Shown: positions 21,340 to 32,429, numbered from the stretch's first letter. The stretch: 64,000 nt of DNA from Patiria miniata (GCF_015706575.1 NW_024037056.1:13653176-13717175), one strand, 5' to 3'. The notes: generated from the sequence alone by a model not told the origin. A program made the numbers and translations.

Positions 21340-21347
21340 AAAAGTAA

Positions 21348-24300
21348 CAATTGCTATTTGCGTTATAGGAAATCTAATGTTATTTGCAAACGCCGACTCA
21401 CCTCTTATGACTGATGTCTACGTCTGTCCGATGATCGAGGGCCTGCAGCATCGTATAGTCCGACGGCGTGTGCACCGCAACTTGGTCGGAGCCATACGTT
21501 CCGTCGAACAACAGTTCGGGTTTTATTCCCACCGAAAATCGCTGAAATAACGCTCACGAAAACTAACAGTTATGTACAGTTGACGAAGACGAAAATGGAC
21601 GAAGATATTTACTAACGATGGTGACGAAAATATATACAGTAGAATACGATGCCAACGGATGAAAACGTGATGAAACTTATGTATAAACTTTACTGAAGGC
21701 AACGGTAAACAAAGATGGCGATATTTACATGCATGTGCGTTTGTTTGTGCAGTGACATGTGTCTCCAGAGTCCGACGCAGGTATGGTCGGCCAAACGAAC
21801 AAAGGTGTTTTAATTACGTGTCGCTACAACGTATACGGCAAAATGTGCTGTCATATCCTATTAAGACCCCATACACTATAGTTTTGAGTTCACTTTACAC
21901 TTCATTTTAAAATTGTGTAAACAACCTGCTATAAACCTAAACACACCTAAGTTACATATTCCATTTTTGAAAATATGTAAACAGCTTGCTTCTGACCTAT
22001 ACAATGATTCTTAAAGGCATATGGGATCTTTTGCATTTATCCCGAAAGCAACCTAGCGAATTATTATCAAAGAAGCTCACTTGTGGATTTAAGGTTGTGA
22101 ATGATTTTTTACTTTTTTCTCAAAAAGTATTGTATTGTTTTGTTTTATTTCCATTTGTCACAAATTAATATAATGCCAATGCAACAATTAACTACAATAA
22201 CTAATCTTAATAGAATGCGAATGCAACAGTTTGATTAATTAAAAATAAATGGTGACAGATGTGTGAATCAGGAATAAGCCTAAGCTTAGTTGTACAGAGC
22301 CTGGTCCCGTTTGTGAAAATCGTATGAAATATACAATAATTAAAGCTATAATTTGAATAATTTATCAATAAAACTTATTAATTAATTACTAAGCCTATAA
22401 TAGCAGAAAAAACTGAAGGAAAATGAAATATACTGATTTACAATATAACATTTGATTGTGATGGAATGTGACTTATACAAATGTCAAATATGGATGCTCT
22501 TATATAATACTAAGAATAAGTACATTTTTAGCTATCTTTTAAATTTATGCACAGTCCGAGAAAGGGGTAAGCTGATAACAGAGAATCAGAAAAAGTTTAA
22601 TGTCCACTGAGCTGGAACTTCAACGGAGTAGGCTACAAACATTCTTCCTTTGACACTGTGAGTGGTGTTATTATTGGAAACGAACACGATTCATCAAAGG
22701 GAAATGCTTCTATATGCCTCACATATCTGTTCGTGCCAATCAGACTGTAAGGTGGTAAGCGATATATTGGTCAACGGAAATTGAAAGAGAAGATACATAT
22801 CTGGCCGGTTTCTCCCGCCAGGCAAGGGAACTCCACGGCGGAGGACTAACAAAGGAGGGAGAACGACTGGGAATATCGGATTTCAGGAGAAGATATCGGG
22901 CAAAATATTGGTGAACTCCCACTGAAAGCAGGAGCTTCACTTTCATTACAGATGCTATCAATCGGACGAGAAATCAGTGTCCAAGAGAAAGCAAGACAAA
23001 CTGGAACACCTCGAGTTTAATTTAAATGGTCATTGCGCTTTTTAAAGCATTGTGTATTAGCTTGTGTATTCGATTGCAAGGGACACTGCGATCCTGGCGT
23101 CACGATCATTCCAGTTGGCTAAGACTTTGCAGGTCAACTTGTCATTTTTAATGGAACAACAAGCAAATCAACAATTAATTTCTTCCTGGAAGCTGTCCGT
23201 TCGCAACAAAAGAAAACATTTGAACTTTGAAAACGATAACCTATTTCGTAAAATGTAAATTACCGAAAAAACAGACATGCGGATAAAAAGTTGGTAATTT
23301 TTCCTCTTGAAATACTTTATTATGTTAATCTGAAGTTTCATGTACTTTGTGGTGCATTGGTTCAGAACATGAAAGTTTAATTTCCCTTCCACGTATACGT
23401 TGGGATTGTCATTTCATCTTACATGCAGGGAATATTCTACACAGATGAAAGCACAAAAGAAGTGCGAGTCGATGGGGGAAAAGAAGAAACATATTTATTT
23501 TGTTCCGTGAATGTGTGCTCGTGCAATCAGACGCGACAGACAGCTTGGGAATTCCTCATTTTTACGCAGCGCCTGAGCTGAAGTGCCAGACGAGGGCTCT
23601 TGTGGGCCCCTTCAGGCCTTCCGATTTTGCTCAGTCCGTAGGAAGCAGCCATCAACTCGCCAGAGATGAGTGGCTGGCATACCAAATCTTACTCGCCTTC
23701 CACGCGGAGTTAAGTTGGTCCTTTTTTTCTGGCGGGTTAACGCGTGGCACTGATGCAAACTAAAGCCGCAACGACACTCATGAGTGAAGTGCACACGGCA
23801 CGCTGGCATCGGACAGCGTTACCCGATACCCCCAGTATGCCCCTGGATTTTGCGAGAATGTTAGGACTGCAAAACGGCATTACGAAAAGGGGAGATGGGG
23901 TTTGTCCACAGTCAGGGCAAATAAGGATTACCTCCGTCAGACAGATCGTTGCTTGGGTTGAGTTCGGGAAATAGGTCGGGTGGTGACGCGGGCAATTTTG
24001 ATCGCGTGACCTCTATCTTGTCGGTTTCTTTCTAAAGGCGGAAGTCACGTCTTCTCCACTTGTCAACAATTCTGCCGAAGCGAGAAAGTGAAGTCTCGTT
24101 ATCAGTCAATATCCCTGCTCGCAAAATTGAAAGACTAGCTGTACAAGTTTAATTTACCGGGACCGGGTGTATCTTGGTTTGAAATACGCAACATTTGGAC
24201 TAAATTTCACTTTCACATAGTTGCAAAATATAGTTGCAAATTACAGTTGCAAAACGCAGCTTACTACTTTCTGTCGTCTCAAATTGTATTCTCTATTCAG

Positions 24301-24954
24301 TATGTCGAATGTTTTTATTGTGCGTCTTTTTTGGTGGGTTGACCGAAAACTTAAAAGCATACTTAGATTTGTTTTTTGTTCTTCCCATGGTAGTTCTCGC
24401 CAAAACGGAGTGTAATTATGAAACGCTAATTCTTATTTCATCTTCAATTAAATAATTCATTTGTGAACAGCCAATAAATGTTCTTTCTTTTTTAAAGAGC
24501 TTTAAAACAAGTTGACATCAAAACGTAAGAACAGCGTTGCAATAAACTAGACATTCAATCCAATTCATCCGTGCGCGTACCAATTAAAATAGAGCAAGTG
24601 GACGACTTGTTACGTGACGAACGAGATTATTTTTTTGTGTTTACGCCTTAGTCACCCACTCCCCTCTATCCGTCGTCCAAAACATTTAGTCTTTCCTTCA
24701 GGATTGCTGTCGGAGCCGAGGGCTTCTCATTTGTCACGCTGCTGGGGCCAGACCTTTAAGGGTCCTTGAGAAAGTCTTGAGAAAAGGCTACACTGCACAC
24801 TCGACTGACTATTCACGTTTCGAGTGCGCGCTGTGGGCGTTCGATCGATACTCCCACGGCCAGGCGCGTCACAACCCTGTTGCCGAGGAAATCGATAGCC
24901 CACGACATCGATCTCAAAAGAGTCGAAGGCCGTTAGAATAGCAAACACGCCTAT
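21348..24954. other. intergenic, no gene recognised
   Basis: AT-rich DNA. The stretch 23480-24060 is GC-richer and open in short frames on both strands, but shows no domain, signal peptide or splice pattern I trust. From 21462 on it is repeated in contig 3. Confidence 0.4.
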
Positions 24955-25265
24955 ATGTACTGCGCAGGCGCAGTAGCCAAACCAGTTGCTAGAAAATAGA
25001 AACTGAAGTAGCGCCGGATTAATCTGCTCTACATCTCAATAGGAAATGTTGCAATTCCGTGCGCTTGCTCAGCGTCAATCATATTTTCGAGATGTCATCA
25101 AAGATTGTCTATTCTCTTTTATTCATGTTATAACCGTCAACATTGCGTTTGAACAGTTTCCCGGAGAGAGGGAGGGTGTTTTGTTTGGACTAGCTCTCGG
25201 CATCAGGAGATCTCAGTTGGGGACACGCCAGACTACCGAGTACGAGCCATCAGCCAACTGATTGC
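24955..25265 (+). promoter_or_regulatory. conserved 5' block of CRH-A (promoter or first exon)
   Basis: It is conserved with 38345-38640 upstream of CRH-B, for example 'gagatgtcatcaaagattgt' at 25089 and 38479. It opens with TGCGCAGGCGCA (24961-24972), close to the NRF1 palindrome. Since the intron before the coding exon has a strong acceptor at 25700, an untranslated first exon must lie upstream. This block or the stretch up to a donor-like AAG|GTGAGC near 25495 is the best candidate. The start site is unknown. Confidence 0.45.
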
Positions 25266-25700
25266 AACACAGATCGCCCAGAGTGCAGATTAAAGAAAAA
25301 TACCACTTGCATCACTTTATGTGTCCTGAACTAAACATTCCCCTGATGTGATTTAAACGTCATTTGGGGCTAATAAAGACATTATTTGACCATTCCTCCT
25401 CCGCAAATCTCTCTTCCTGCTGAAACCTTACCTTTACCAGAGACTGCCAATGAATTTTAAGACATATCAGATTTTTTTTTCAGAGATGCGATAAGGTGAG
25501 CTGTCTGGTTTTTGGATGAGCAACGATCGATAAGATTCAAGATAAAACGGAAGCTGCATTCATTACTTTGTACAAGATTCTCCCTAACTCAACAGAAACA
25601 GGCCTGTCTGGTGTTTTTATGAGCAAGAAGTGATTTTATTTAATCAAAAAGGAATTGCTGATTGAATTTTTGGTTCTTGTTTTTTTTTTTTTTTTAACAG
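25266..25700 (+). other. end of putative 5' exon and first intron of CRH-A
   Basis: 25290-25530 is weakly conserved with 38755-38950. A donor-like AAG|GTGAGC sits near 25495 and the 3' end is a poly-T tract followed by AACAG at 25700, a strong acceptor just before the coding exon. Confidence 0.4.
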
Positions 25701-25737
25701 CAACAAGGAAGAAAGATTGTCTTGGCGCACGGACACG

Positions 25738-27540
25738 ATGAACGACCTCCATCGAGTCATCCTCCTCGTTTCCATGGGAACGCTCGCCCTCCTCTTGTGC
25801 CTACCGTCTCGCACCGATGCACAGCCCGTGGGGAAGTTCGATTTCGACTTTAACGATGAACCAGAGGCTGGCTTCGAAGGATGGGGTTGGAAGCCGCCCC
25901 CACTCCTCATGACGAGGCAGCGAGTCTTAGAGAGATTGGCCGATATGGCCATGTCGAGGTCCAACAACGGCCCAGGTGAGAATCAGGGCCCAGTCTGGAG
26001 CCAGGGCTCAATTAGAGATCAGGTCCCAGAAATCGGTTCTCACTTAGGGACCAGGACCCAATTACGTTGGTGTATTATGTAGATAACTTTTCTCGAGTTC
26101 TAGCAACGGCCCAGGTGAGAATCGAGGCCCAGTTTTGAAGCCAGTGCCCTTTTAGAGATCAGGTCCCAGTTAGGAATCGGTGCTCACTTAGGGAACAGGA
26201 CCCAATCAAGTTGATATAGATGTTGATAACTTTTCTGAGCAATTCTACATTCACCCCCCCCCCAAAAAAAGCTGAGATATAAGCTAGTTTTAATTTAATC
26301 ACTATACGTATGGTAACCTATTATTTTTATTAATCATTTCTGGTGATGAAACCATGTACCAAGGATTCCTCAAAAGCGCCCAAGGCACTGTAGCTCGCAA
26401 GCCTGAAGAAACCTGTGGAGAGAAGACAATGAGAAGAAGCTACAGTTTTAGAGGTGGGAGGAAATGCCCAGAAGAATCTTCTGGGAAAAACCCACGGAAT
26501 CAGGCAGGGGCTGAAACCCCAATCCACATTTTGGCCCAGGTGGGATTTGAACCCGGGTCACAGCGGTGGAAGGCGAGGAAAGTACCGCTATGCCAGCCTG
26601 ACTCCCAGCTTGCATCACCGTTTTGTTCGGGCTCCCGAGTCTAGAGGTTAAGGTTTTGGGAGAGCAATTGGAGCGTAGAAACCACTTACATTTGGGGCCA
26701 CGGAACCTACCGATGACAAACTCAGACCACACTCTTCGTGGATAACCCAAACTTGCTTCACTTACCGTATACCCTTACCGCAACCAGATTATATAAACAC
26801 TGATTATTAAACTCTTCCGCCCTCTATTGGGCGATGCGAATTGGGTATGTTAAATCTACGTTTTGTGATAGTGGAAGGTCACATGTATTTTTAACAAAAC
26901 AATTTTGTTGTAGCCTATTTAAACAAAAAATAAACCATAGGCTGAACAAAGATAGTGACTTGAGTGAAAGACCACCTACAGATGAATGGAAAGCTTATTG
27001 GTATCGAGCGCGGTACGGTGTTCCGCAGGTGACACATTCAAATCCCTCTCCAATTATATACCAATATCAAAACAATGACATTGACAGCGAAGCGATTTGG
27101 TAAAAAAAATAATAATAAGTGCTAGCGCACAATAAGCTCTGGCCGTGTTGCAAGAAGTCGTGCATGAAAGTCTTGCATGAAATCGATCAAAATGATCCCT
27201 GCCAGAGCTGAAAATGCGACGCCGAAAAATGCAACGGCGATAGCACATTATGGAACGCCATACTTTTGGTCAATTTTCCAGGGACAAACAGACCGACCAA
27301 CCGACCGACCGACCACCAAGTGACATTTAGAAGCTCCTGCCAGAGCTTTAAGAAAAAACTGTGTTTTTCCTCCCAACAGGTTACACGATTCCCCGAAAAA
27401 GGCAGGCCGGCGGCGTAGGGATCCGCTTTTTCCCCATAGATCGAGTGTCCTTGGACGATCAACTGAGAACGGAACGGGACGTGCTAGCAAACATTGAAAG
27501 GAACCTGCGAGATTTCGACGCAGCCGGCAGAAGGAGATAG
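25738..27540 (+). CDS. CRH/urocortin/DH44-type neuropeptide precursor, gene A
   Basis: Two coding exons, 25738-25975 and 27380-27540, joined in phase 1 across a GTGAG...CCAACAG intron. The 132-residue product has a signal peptide of about 28 residues (VILLVSMGTLALLL core, cut after SRTDA), an acidic spacer, a dibasic site PRKR (84-87), then a 41-residue peptide (88-128) starting Gln and ending Ala-Ala, followed by Gly-Arg-Arg-Arg and a stop. Gln would become pyroglutamate and Gly would give a C-terminal amide. Length 41, the PIDRVSLDDQL segment (compare PPISLDL of CRH) and a charged amphipathic helix ending in an amide fit the CRH family. The start is chosen because the ORF's earlier in-frame Met at 25717 would put charged residues before the signal and is not kept in gene B. 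It would be secreted and act on a class-B GPCR. The main uncertainty is family assignment from a short motif. Confidence 0.8.
25962..26239 (+). repeat. tandem duplication of about 139 bp containing the splice donor of CRH-A
   Basis: AACGGCCCAG|GTGAGAATC at the exon end (donor 25976) is repeated at 26115, with the next 120 bases also repeated at moderate divergence. Use of the distal donor would add 139 bases carrying an in-frame stop at 26080-26082, giving a product without the hormone. Confidence 0.75.
26316..26606 (-). mobile_element. tRNA-derived SINE in the intron of CRH-A
   Basis: Read on the minus strand, the head has an A-box (TGGCATAGCGGT) and a B-box (GGGTTCAAATCCC), followed by a body containing 'cctcccacctctaaaactg', which resembles central domains shared by many marine invertebrate SINEs. 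The tail is A/T-rich (AATAAAAATAATA). Boundaries are approximate and I see no clear target-site duplication. Confidence 0.7.
26990..27110 (+). mobile_element. old SINE-like insert shared by the introns of CRH-A and CRH-B
   Basis: The segment from about 'tatcgagcgcggtacggtgt' through 'caaatccc' to 'gcgatttggta' has a diverged counterpart at 39485-39605, at the same place in the intron of CRH-B. A B-box-like 'attcaaatccc' (versus 'gtgcaaatccc') suggests a tRNA-derived SINE. The shared position shows it predates the gene duplication. Confidence 0.5.
27134..27348. mobile_element. short TIR element (MITE), AAGCTCTGGC family, next to exon 3 of CRH-A
   Basis: Perfect 10-bp inverted ends, AAGCTCTGGC and GCCAGAGCTT. 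It is related to the longer copy at 11116-11516, lacking about 190 bp of its middle. It is absent from the corresponding place in CRH-B, so it came after the gene duplication. Its end lies 31 bp from the acceptor of exon 3. Confidence 0.7.
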
Positions 27541-27591
27541 GAAACAGAATACACACCAACAGGTCCAACGGTTTTACATTTGTTTTAACAG

Positions 27592-28401
27592 GTAAGCAGA
27601 GAAAGGCCAGACGAAACATTTTTTGGTACAATGTCAAAACTGCGGTGCAAAGTTAATTTAACAGTGTGATTATGTGCCCAATGGTTACGATGTTGGATTC
27701 GTGTGCCGTGGTACATGGGTTCGAACCCTGACGGGAAACATGGTGCTTGTGTTCCTGGGCAAGACACTTTACTACGATTGCCTCTCTCCATCCAGGAGTA
27801 TAAATGGGTACCTGTGAAGTTGCTGCAGGGTCTCATTCCTGATGAACAGGGATAATAATTGTGATGCGCGTTTGATCATGTTGTTATGGAATTTGCGCAA
27901 TATATGCCCTTTGGAAGCCACTTTAGCGTCATATGTTATACCTTAGGGAGACACGTCGAATTAGGGAGACATTTCAATGTCCCCCTAATTCCACATCCCC
28001 CATATAGAGGCACAATTTTGTTGTCCCAAATAGGCTAGATCGATCGCTCGTGGTCCAATTAGTCAAATTACCGACATTTGTGGGGTAGGATAAGGTACAG
28101 TTGGGGTTAGAGGTCATAAAAAAAAAATGTGTGCAAAGGTCTATGGGAATGTCCCCCTAATACCCAATTATCGGTAATTATTATCCACCAATTAGGATCG
28201 AGGATCCTAATGTCTGCTTGAAGATAATGTACTTGTAACTGGCGTTCCATACTATCACTTTTCCATGCTGTTGACACAGAGACAGCTGTAGGAGTTTTTG
28301 AAACCAAAAGCTCAAAACAAATTTTATCACAGATGCTAACATTGTATATGTTAATGAGATTTCTTCTCCTTCTCTCTACTTCTTTGCTGCCATCCCTTTA
28401 G
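27592..28401 (+). other. 3' UTR intron of CRH-A
   Basis: The donor TTAACAG|GTAAGC lies at 27591/27592, 51 bases after the stop, and the acceptor CCCTTTAG at 28401. CRH-B has the equivalent donor (TTAACGG|GTAAGT) 49 bases after its stop. The intron contains a SINE at 27664-27862. Confidence 0.65.
27664..27862 (+). mobile_element. tRNA-derived SINE in the 3' UTR intron of CRH-A
   Basis: A-box-like TGGTTACGATGTTGG from 27682 and a full B-box GGTTCGAACCC at 27718-27728, then a body with 'ttcctgggcaagacacttta' and 'attgcctctctccatccagg', the kind of central domain shared among invertebrate SINEs. It is not a tRNA gene: no acceptor stem closes. Confidence 0.75.
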
Positions 28402-28860
28402 TCAAGATTTCATCGAGATACACAGTACAGGCTGAATTAATCTACTATAAAAGACTCATTTCTTACTCACGTTCGCCATGTTCCGCCTCGTCCACAAGTC
28501 CACTTCTTTCTCAAGCCCTGCAGTCGTGGGGAGGAACGCCTCGTCAAGCCCCTCCAACAGACACTTTGATGCCCGCTAGCAAAGTCCCTCCCCGGAACAC
28601 TTCGAAGAACTCCCCCGACTCCAAGTGCGTCGTGTGGGACCCGCCTCGGTCTCTTAGTTCACGGCTATTTTGATTCAACAGAACGCGCGAAGTACCCATT
28701 AGGGACCCGCCCGTCGCACCGCATCGACTGCCTTGTGTATATAGGAACGAACTTTAATAATTTTAGCGACGATGTCGTTAGCATTAACCGAGCTTGAAAC
28801 CGATCAAAAGTTGTTGTGAAGCGTTAGTTTTGTCTTGTGTGTTTAGTTTTAGCGGTGATT
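28402..28860 (+). other. conserved 3' UTR exon of CRH-A
   Basis: It is well conserved with 41036-41420 (for example 'ggctgaattaatctactata' and 'ttcgccatgttccgcctcgt') after an acceptor in both genes. The small ORF starting at the shared ATG differs in frame between copies, so it is non-coding. A function in mRNA control is possible but unproven. Confidence 0.55.
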
Positions 28861-31029
28861 TTTAAACGGAGAAAAAAAAAAGACAGTTCTGTAGGATAAA
28901 GATAACATTACCGGATTGGATGTTATTTCATGTACATAGTTTTGCAGCCAGATTTTATTTTGTTCTAACGGGAATACTCTGACGGATATGCACATGTTTA
29001 CGAGGGAGTAGACTGGTACCTTGAGAAGAATTGAAGTGTTTTGAATTTCCAGGAGTTGGAAACTTGACCGCACGTCACCTCTTGCACGAGGAACGTTAAA
29101 AACGTTACAAACGCATAGGCTCCATGCACAAGTTCCCCTTCAACGGCCAGAAAAGGAGAGTTGGGGGAGACCTAGACTGGTTCCCGGCCCATCCCCTGCG
29201 TATTTGGAATGATCAAAAGTTATTGGGGGCGGGGATTTGTCTGGGAGAGACAAATAGCTTTGGCACACTCAGGAAATCGTGCGTACTTCGCGCGCGAGCC
29301 AGTACAGTACAGTACGCACACGCTGTGTGTCCCGTCCAAAGCAAGGGGCTCTCAAAAATAGTAAAAACGCCCCCTCTTTGTTGGCGCACGGAGCCTATAG
29401 CATGGAAAAACTTTCTTTTTGATTCGCTGAATGGTCTGACGCTGTCTGATTTATGAAAAGAAATAGGACTAAATGGAACTTGAGCGGCAGATAGTCGGTA
29501 GTTTAGATTGGTAAAAATTAGTTTGTTTGTTTTGTCAACAACGTTTTAACATGGAGTCCGAAATGGGTCTGAGTTCGCATTTAGGCGTATCAATGCTGCT
29601 TTGCGCATATCTCAAGATATAGTTATTATGTGATATGCGACTCACATTGTCGGGCAGTAAGTTCAATTCTGTTTATGACGTCACAAGGTTTATCACCGAG
29701 TTGTAATGTAAAACTTGTTTGATAAATTGGACAGAACTTCGTGTTGCTAATTGTTTTAGAAAAAAAATTATAACACATTACAAAACTTTAACAAGTTGTA
29801 ATGTGTTTCTGTCATTTTATGTGTTGAAAGCTACAGTCGAGTACTAGCACTAATACTGTGAATTTGTGGTTTTATTTTGCAATTAAGATAAGATGAAGGA
29901 CTCCGTATTTCAAAAAAAGGGCAAACAAAAGTTGCATGTTGAATCCACTTTGGTTGGAGGATCTGAACGTTATAAGTCGGCAGTAATTATGATTTTTTTT
30001 CCAAACGTTCACTAAGATGTCAGCTTTATTAAGCAAACTGTCATTATAAATCCAAATTAGCTTTTCAGGAATTTGAATGTTTATGAAGCAAGCTATGCTT
30101 GCATATTATCCTTACTTTCACCGTAATAGACTTAGTTAGACTCATTTGAATGTTTACAAATTGATTTAAATCCAGATTTTGAATGACTGTTGGTATTTTT
30201 AAATAAGAAACACTTTAGCGGCTATTACTTAATAAATTGGAATGTATGCATTTTTCGGTCTGTGCAGTTTAGTCTTATAGATGTATATCTTAGATGAATA
30301 TACCATAAGTTGGTAAAATTCACAACTTCTTGAACTGGTGCCGATAAAAGGCAAATTGATTATCTGCTGTATTCACACAGATCACGTTATGCCTTTTTGA
30401 ATAAAGCTTTATCTAGTATAGCTACGCATTTCAGGAAAAGGGAGAAATAATTGATAGTACTTTTAAGTCGGAGCTTATCAAACGAATTATGAATGGGCAA
30501 AAAGCAGTCAATGTTAAACGATTCAAGCTGTTGTTGGTTGTATTAATGTCATGTAACATACAGCCAAAAAAAGTTGAGTTTCGCTTTCAAAATGAAATAA
30601 CACAAAAGATAGGATTGATCTTTGAAGTTTGGGGTCGTGATAAGATTTCCAATGATAAGATTTCCAGCGTGACCTGCGTAATCGCCATATCGGCACCACG
30701 CGGCGTGTTTACGCTAAAAGTCCATTTCGGACGCTTTGACGCAACTCGTGCAGATCCATCTAGGCGTTGATGGCGCAGTAACGATGAACTGCCGTTTACA
30801 GCCATTAAAAAAAAAATGAAAATTGTGATTCTGTGGGGAATAGGCGGTTGTTTTTTTTTACGCCGCACTGTTCACTCAGCTTACTGTCTAATAATGAAGC
30901 AAATATGAAGCCCTATTAGCATTGTTATCAGAGGTACAACGACAGATATATTGGAAGCCATTTTGGTGCGGTCCTTTTGCCGTATGTGTAAATTCAAAAT
31001 CTTAAATAATTCAATTCGACATGAGTTGT
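28861..31029. other. no gene recognised; possible long 3' UTR or insertion
   Basis: This stretch of about 2.2 kb has no counterpart in CRH-B, where the two flanking conserved blocks lie side by side. It has a small hairpin at 29772-29807 (AACACATTACAA against TTGTAATGTGTT) and a perfect TGACGTCA near 29676. Confidence 0.4.
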
Positions 31030-31570
31030 CTTAAGAACTCTATGTTGTCGAAGTGTTAACCAAGATGTAAGGTTGTAAACGCTTAATGATTTAATTCCTG
31101 TATTGTTCTATTTCATAATAATAAACGTTCCGACACATTTGCAAGCACTGAACAAACTAGACATGGGATGTCCCACGAACGCTATGTTGTCGAAGCGTTA
31201 ACTGAGATGTATGTTTTTAAACGCTTATACATTATTTCATGTATTCCTCAATCTTAGCCTATATCCGTAAAATGTTGGACAATGCACGTAGTTGTTAGCA
31301 CGGGTTAAGCAAACAAGGCGTTGCCGAACACTTTGTTGTCAAAGCGTTCAATGAGATGTTGGTTTTTAAACGCTTGAGTGCTGATATATCAATGTTCCTA
31401 TATCTGTTATAAGATTGGATAATACAGGTAGTTGCAAGCACGGATAATATAGGCATGCGTTTTCTTACAAACACTATGTTGTCAAAGTGTTTACTAAAAC
31501 GTAAATTTTTAAACGCTTACGTGTTACGTCGTGTTGCCTCCATCTTATGAGATTGGACACTAGCAGGTAG
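31030..31570 (+). repeat. four diverged tandem units of about 145 bp, each with a hairpin
   Basis: Units are centred near 31039, 31182, 31331 and 31472, each starting like 'ctatgttgtcgaag'. Each contains AAGYGTT about 20 bases before AAACGCTT, which pair in a 7-8 bp stem. Units 1 and 4 carry AAGTGTT, which still pairs through one U-G on the plus strand. No protein is encoded. Confidence 0.7.
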
Positions 31571-31739
31571 TTCCAAGAACGGATGTAGTCTTTGGGGTTT
31601 GGCCAGTGACAACGCCCCTTTGTGGGCGTACACGGCTTCAACACTAGAGGTCATGCACGAATTGGGGAATTAATGTCAGGCGTAACTCCACCCCTAAAGG
31701 GGGTTTGCCTGAAATGGTTCGCACGGGCTAAGTGGACAA

Positions 31740-32100
31740 GCACAACGTTTTAACTACTTGTATTCTGCCTTTGGAAAAAAAATCGTCGAGTTTTTTTTTC
31801 ACTTTCGACCTAAACCATTTAGAATTAGAACCGTTTAATCCTGATCCATTAATAAAGTGTCCAGTACATATGGTCAATAAAACAATACAGAATGTTTGGT
31901 GCTTTTTGTAACACACGCCTTTGTTGGTGTTTATTGTGTATCTGTGAAGCCGTCTTGGGTCATCCGTTGCCAAAATGATTCGATTTTCGGATATCTCTTG
32001 TGGTGCATGTTGAAGTTGAGATTTTACCTTTCATCAAAAAAGGTCAGATTTTTCATTCGGTCTATTTGTGAACACTTTTGAAAGTGGTCGAATCGATGCG
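31740..32100 (+). other. conserved 3' block of CRH-A, possible poly(A) region
   Basis: It is conserved with 41540-41980: shared text includes 'actttcgacct', 'ggtcaataaa' and 'gattttcggatatct'. Both copies carry AATAAA motifs (near 31850 and 31876; near 41658 and 41727). I infer it is the transcript end or a kept flank of the duplicated unit. Confidence 0.5.
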
Positions 32101-32429
32101 TCTCCAATTTTAAATATCAATCGTTGTCCTCTGTGCAGTATATATTTTTCTTTCATGGATAACAGTAATATTAAACCGTCTGTAGACGCACGCCGTCGAG
32201 ATAGACAATTGATATGCCATAAAGCTTGCAATATAGCACGTGGGTGTGTACATATACAGGGTTCCTTTGAGGGTAGAAACTACAATAGAACAATAGACCC
32301 CACAAGTAAGTCTTTAGAAATCAATCTACCCCATAAGGGGAGATTTCAGTAGGAACAAATGAAAACAAAAGAAGGGAAACAAAGGTCTTCCAAGGAAGGC
32401 TGTGTATATGTGTGTGGGTTTATTTTTGC

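Noticed and set aside
23480-24060. A GC-richer stretch with ORFs on both strands, thought to be an exon
   Set aside because: No splice sites, domain or signal peptide convinced me, and its only second copy is the assembly duplicate.
25717-26082. A 121-codon single-exon reading of the CRH-A signal exon, starting at 25717
   Set aside because: The part after 25975 is intron with a duplicated donor, and the 25717 Met is not conserved in gene B. The spliced model from 25738 explains the data better.
26330-26750. Short ORFs on both strands with the typical 'WDLNPGH' text
   Set aside because: This peptide arises from reading the B-box region of a SINE; it is not a gene.
27682-27728. A tRNA gene at the A-box and B-box
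   Set aside because: No acceptor stem or anticodon arm closes, and the sequence continues into a SINE body. The same holds for the minus-strand boxes near 26560-26590.
28462-28562. A small peptide (MFRLVHKS...) in the conserved 3' exon of CRH-A
   Set aside because: The first eight or nine residues are shared with gene B, but the frame is then lost there, so the conservation is of DNA or RNA and not of protein.
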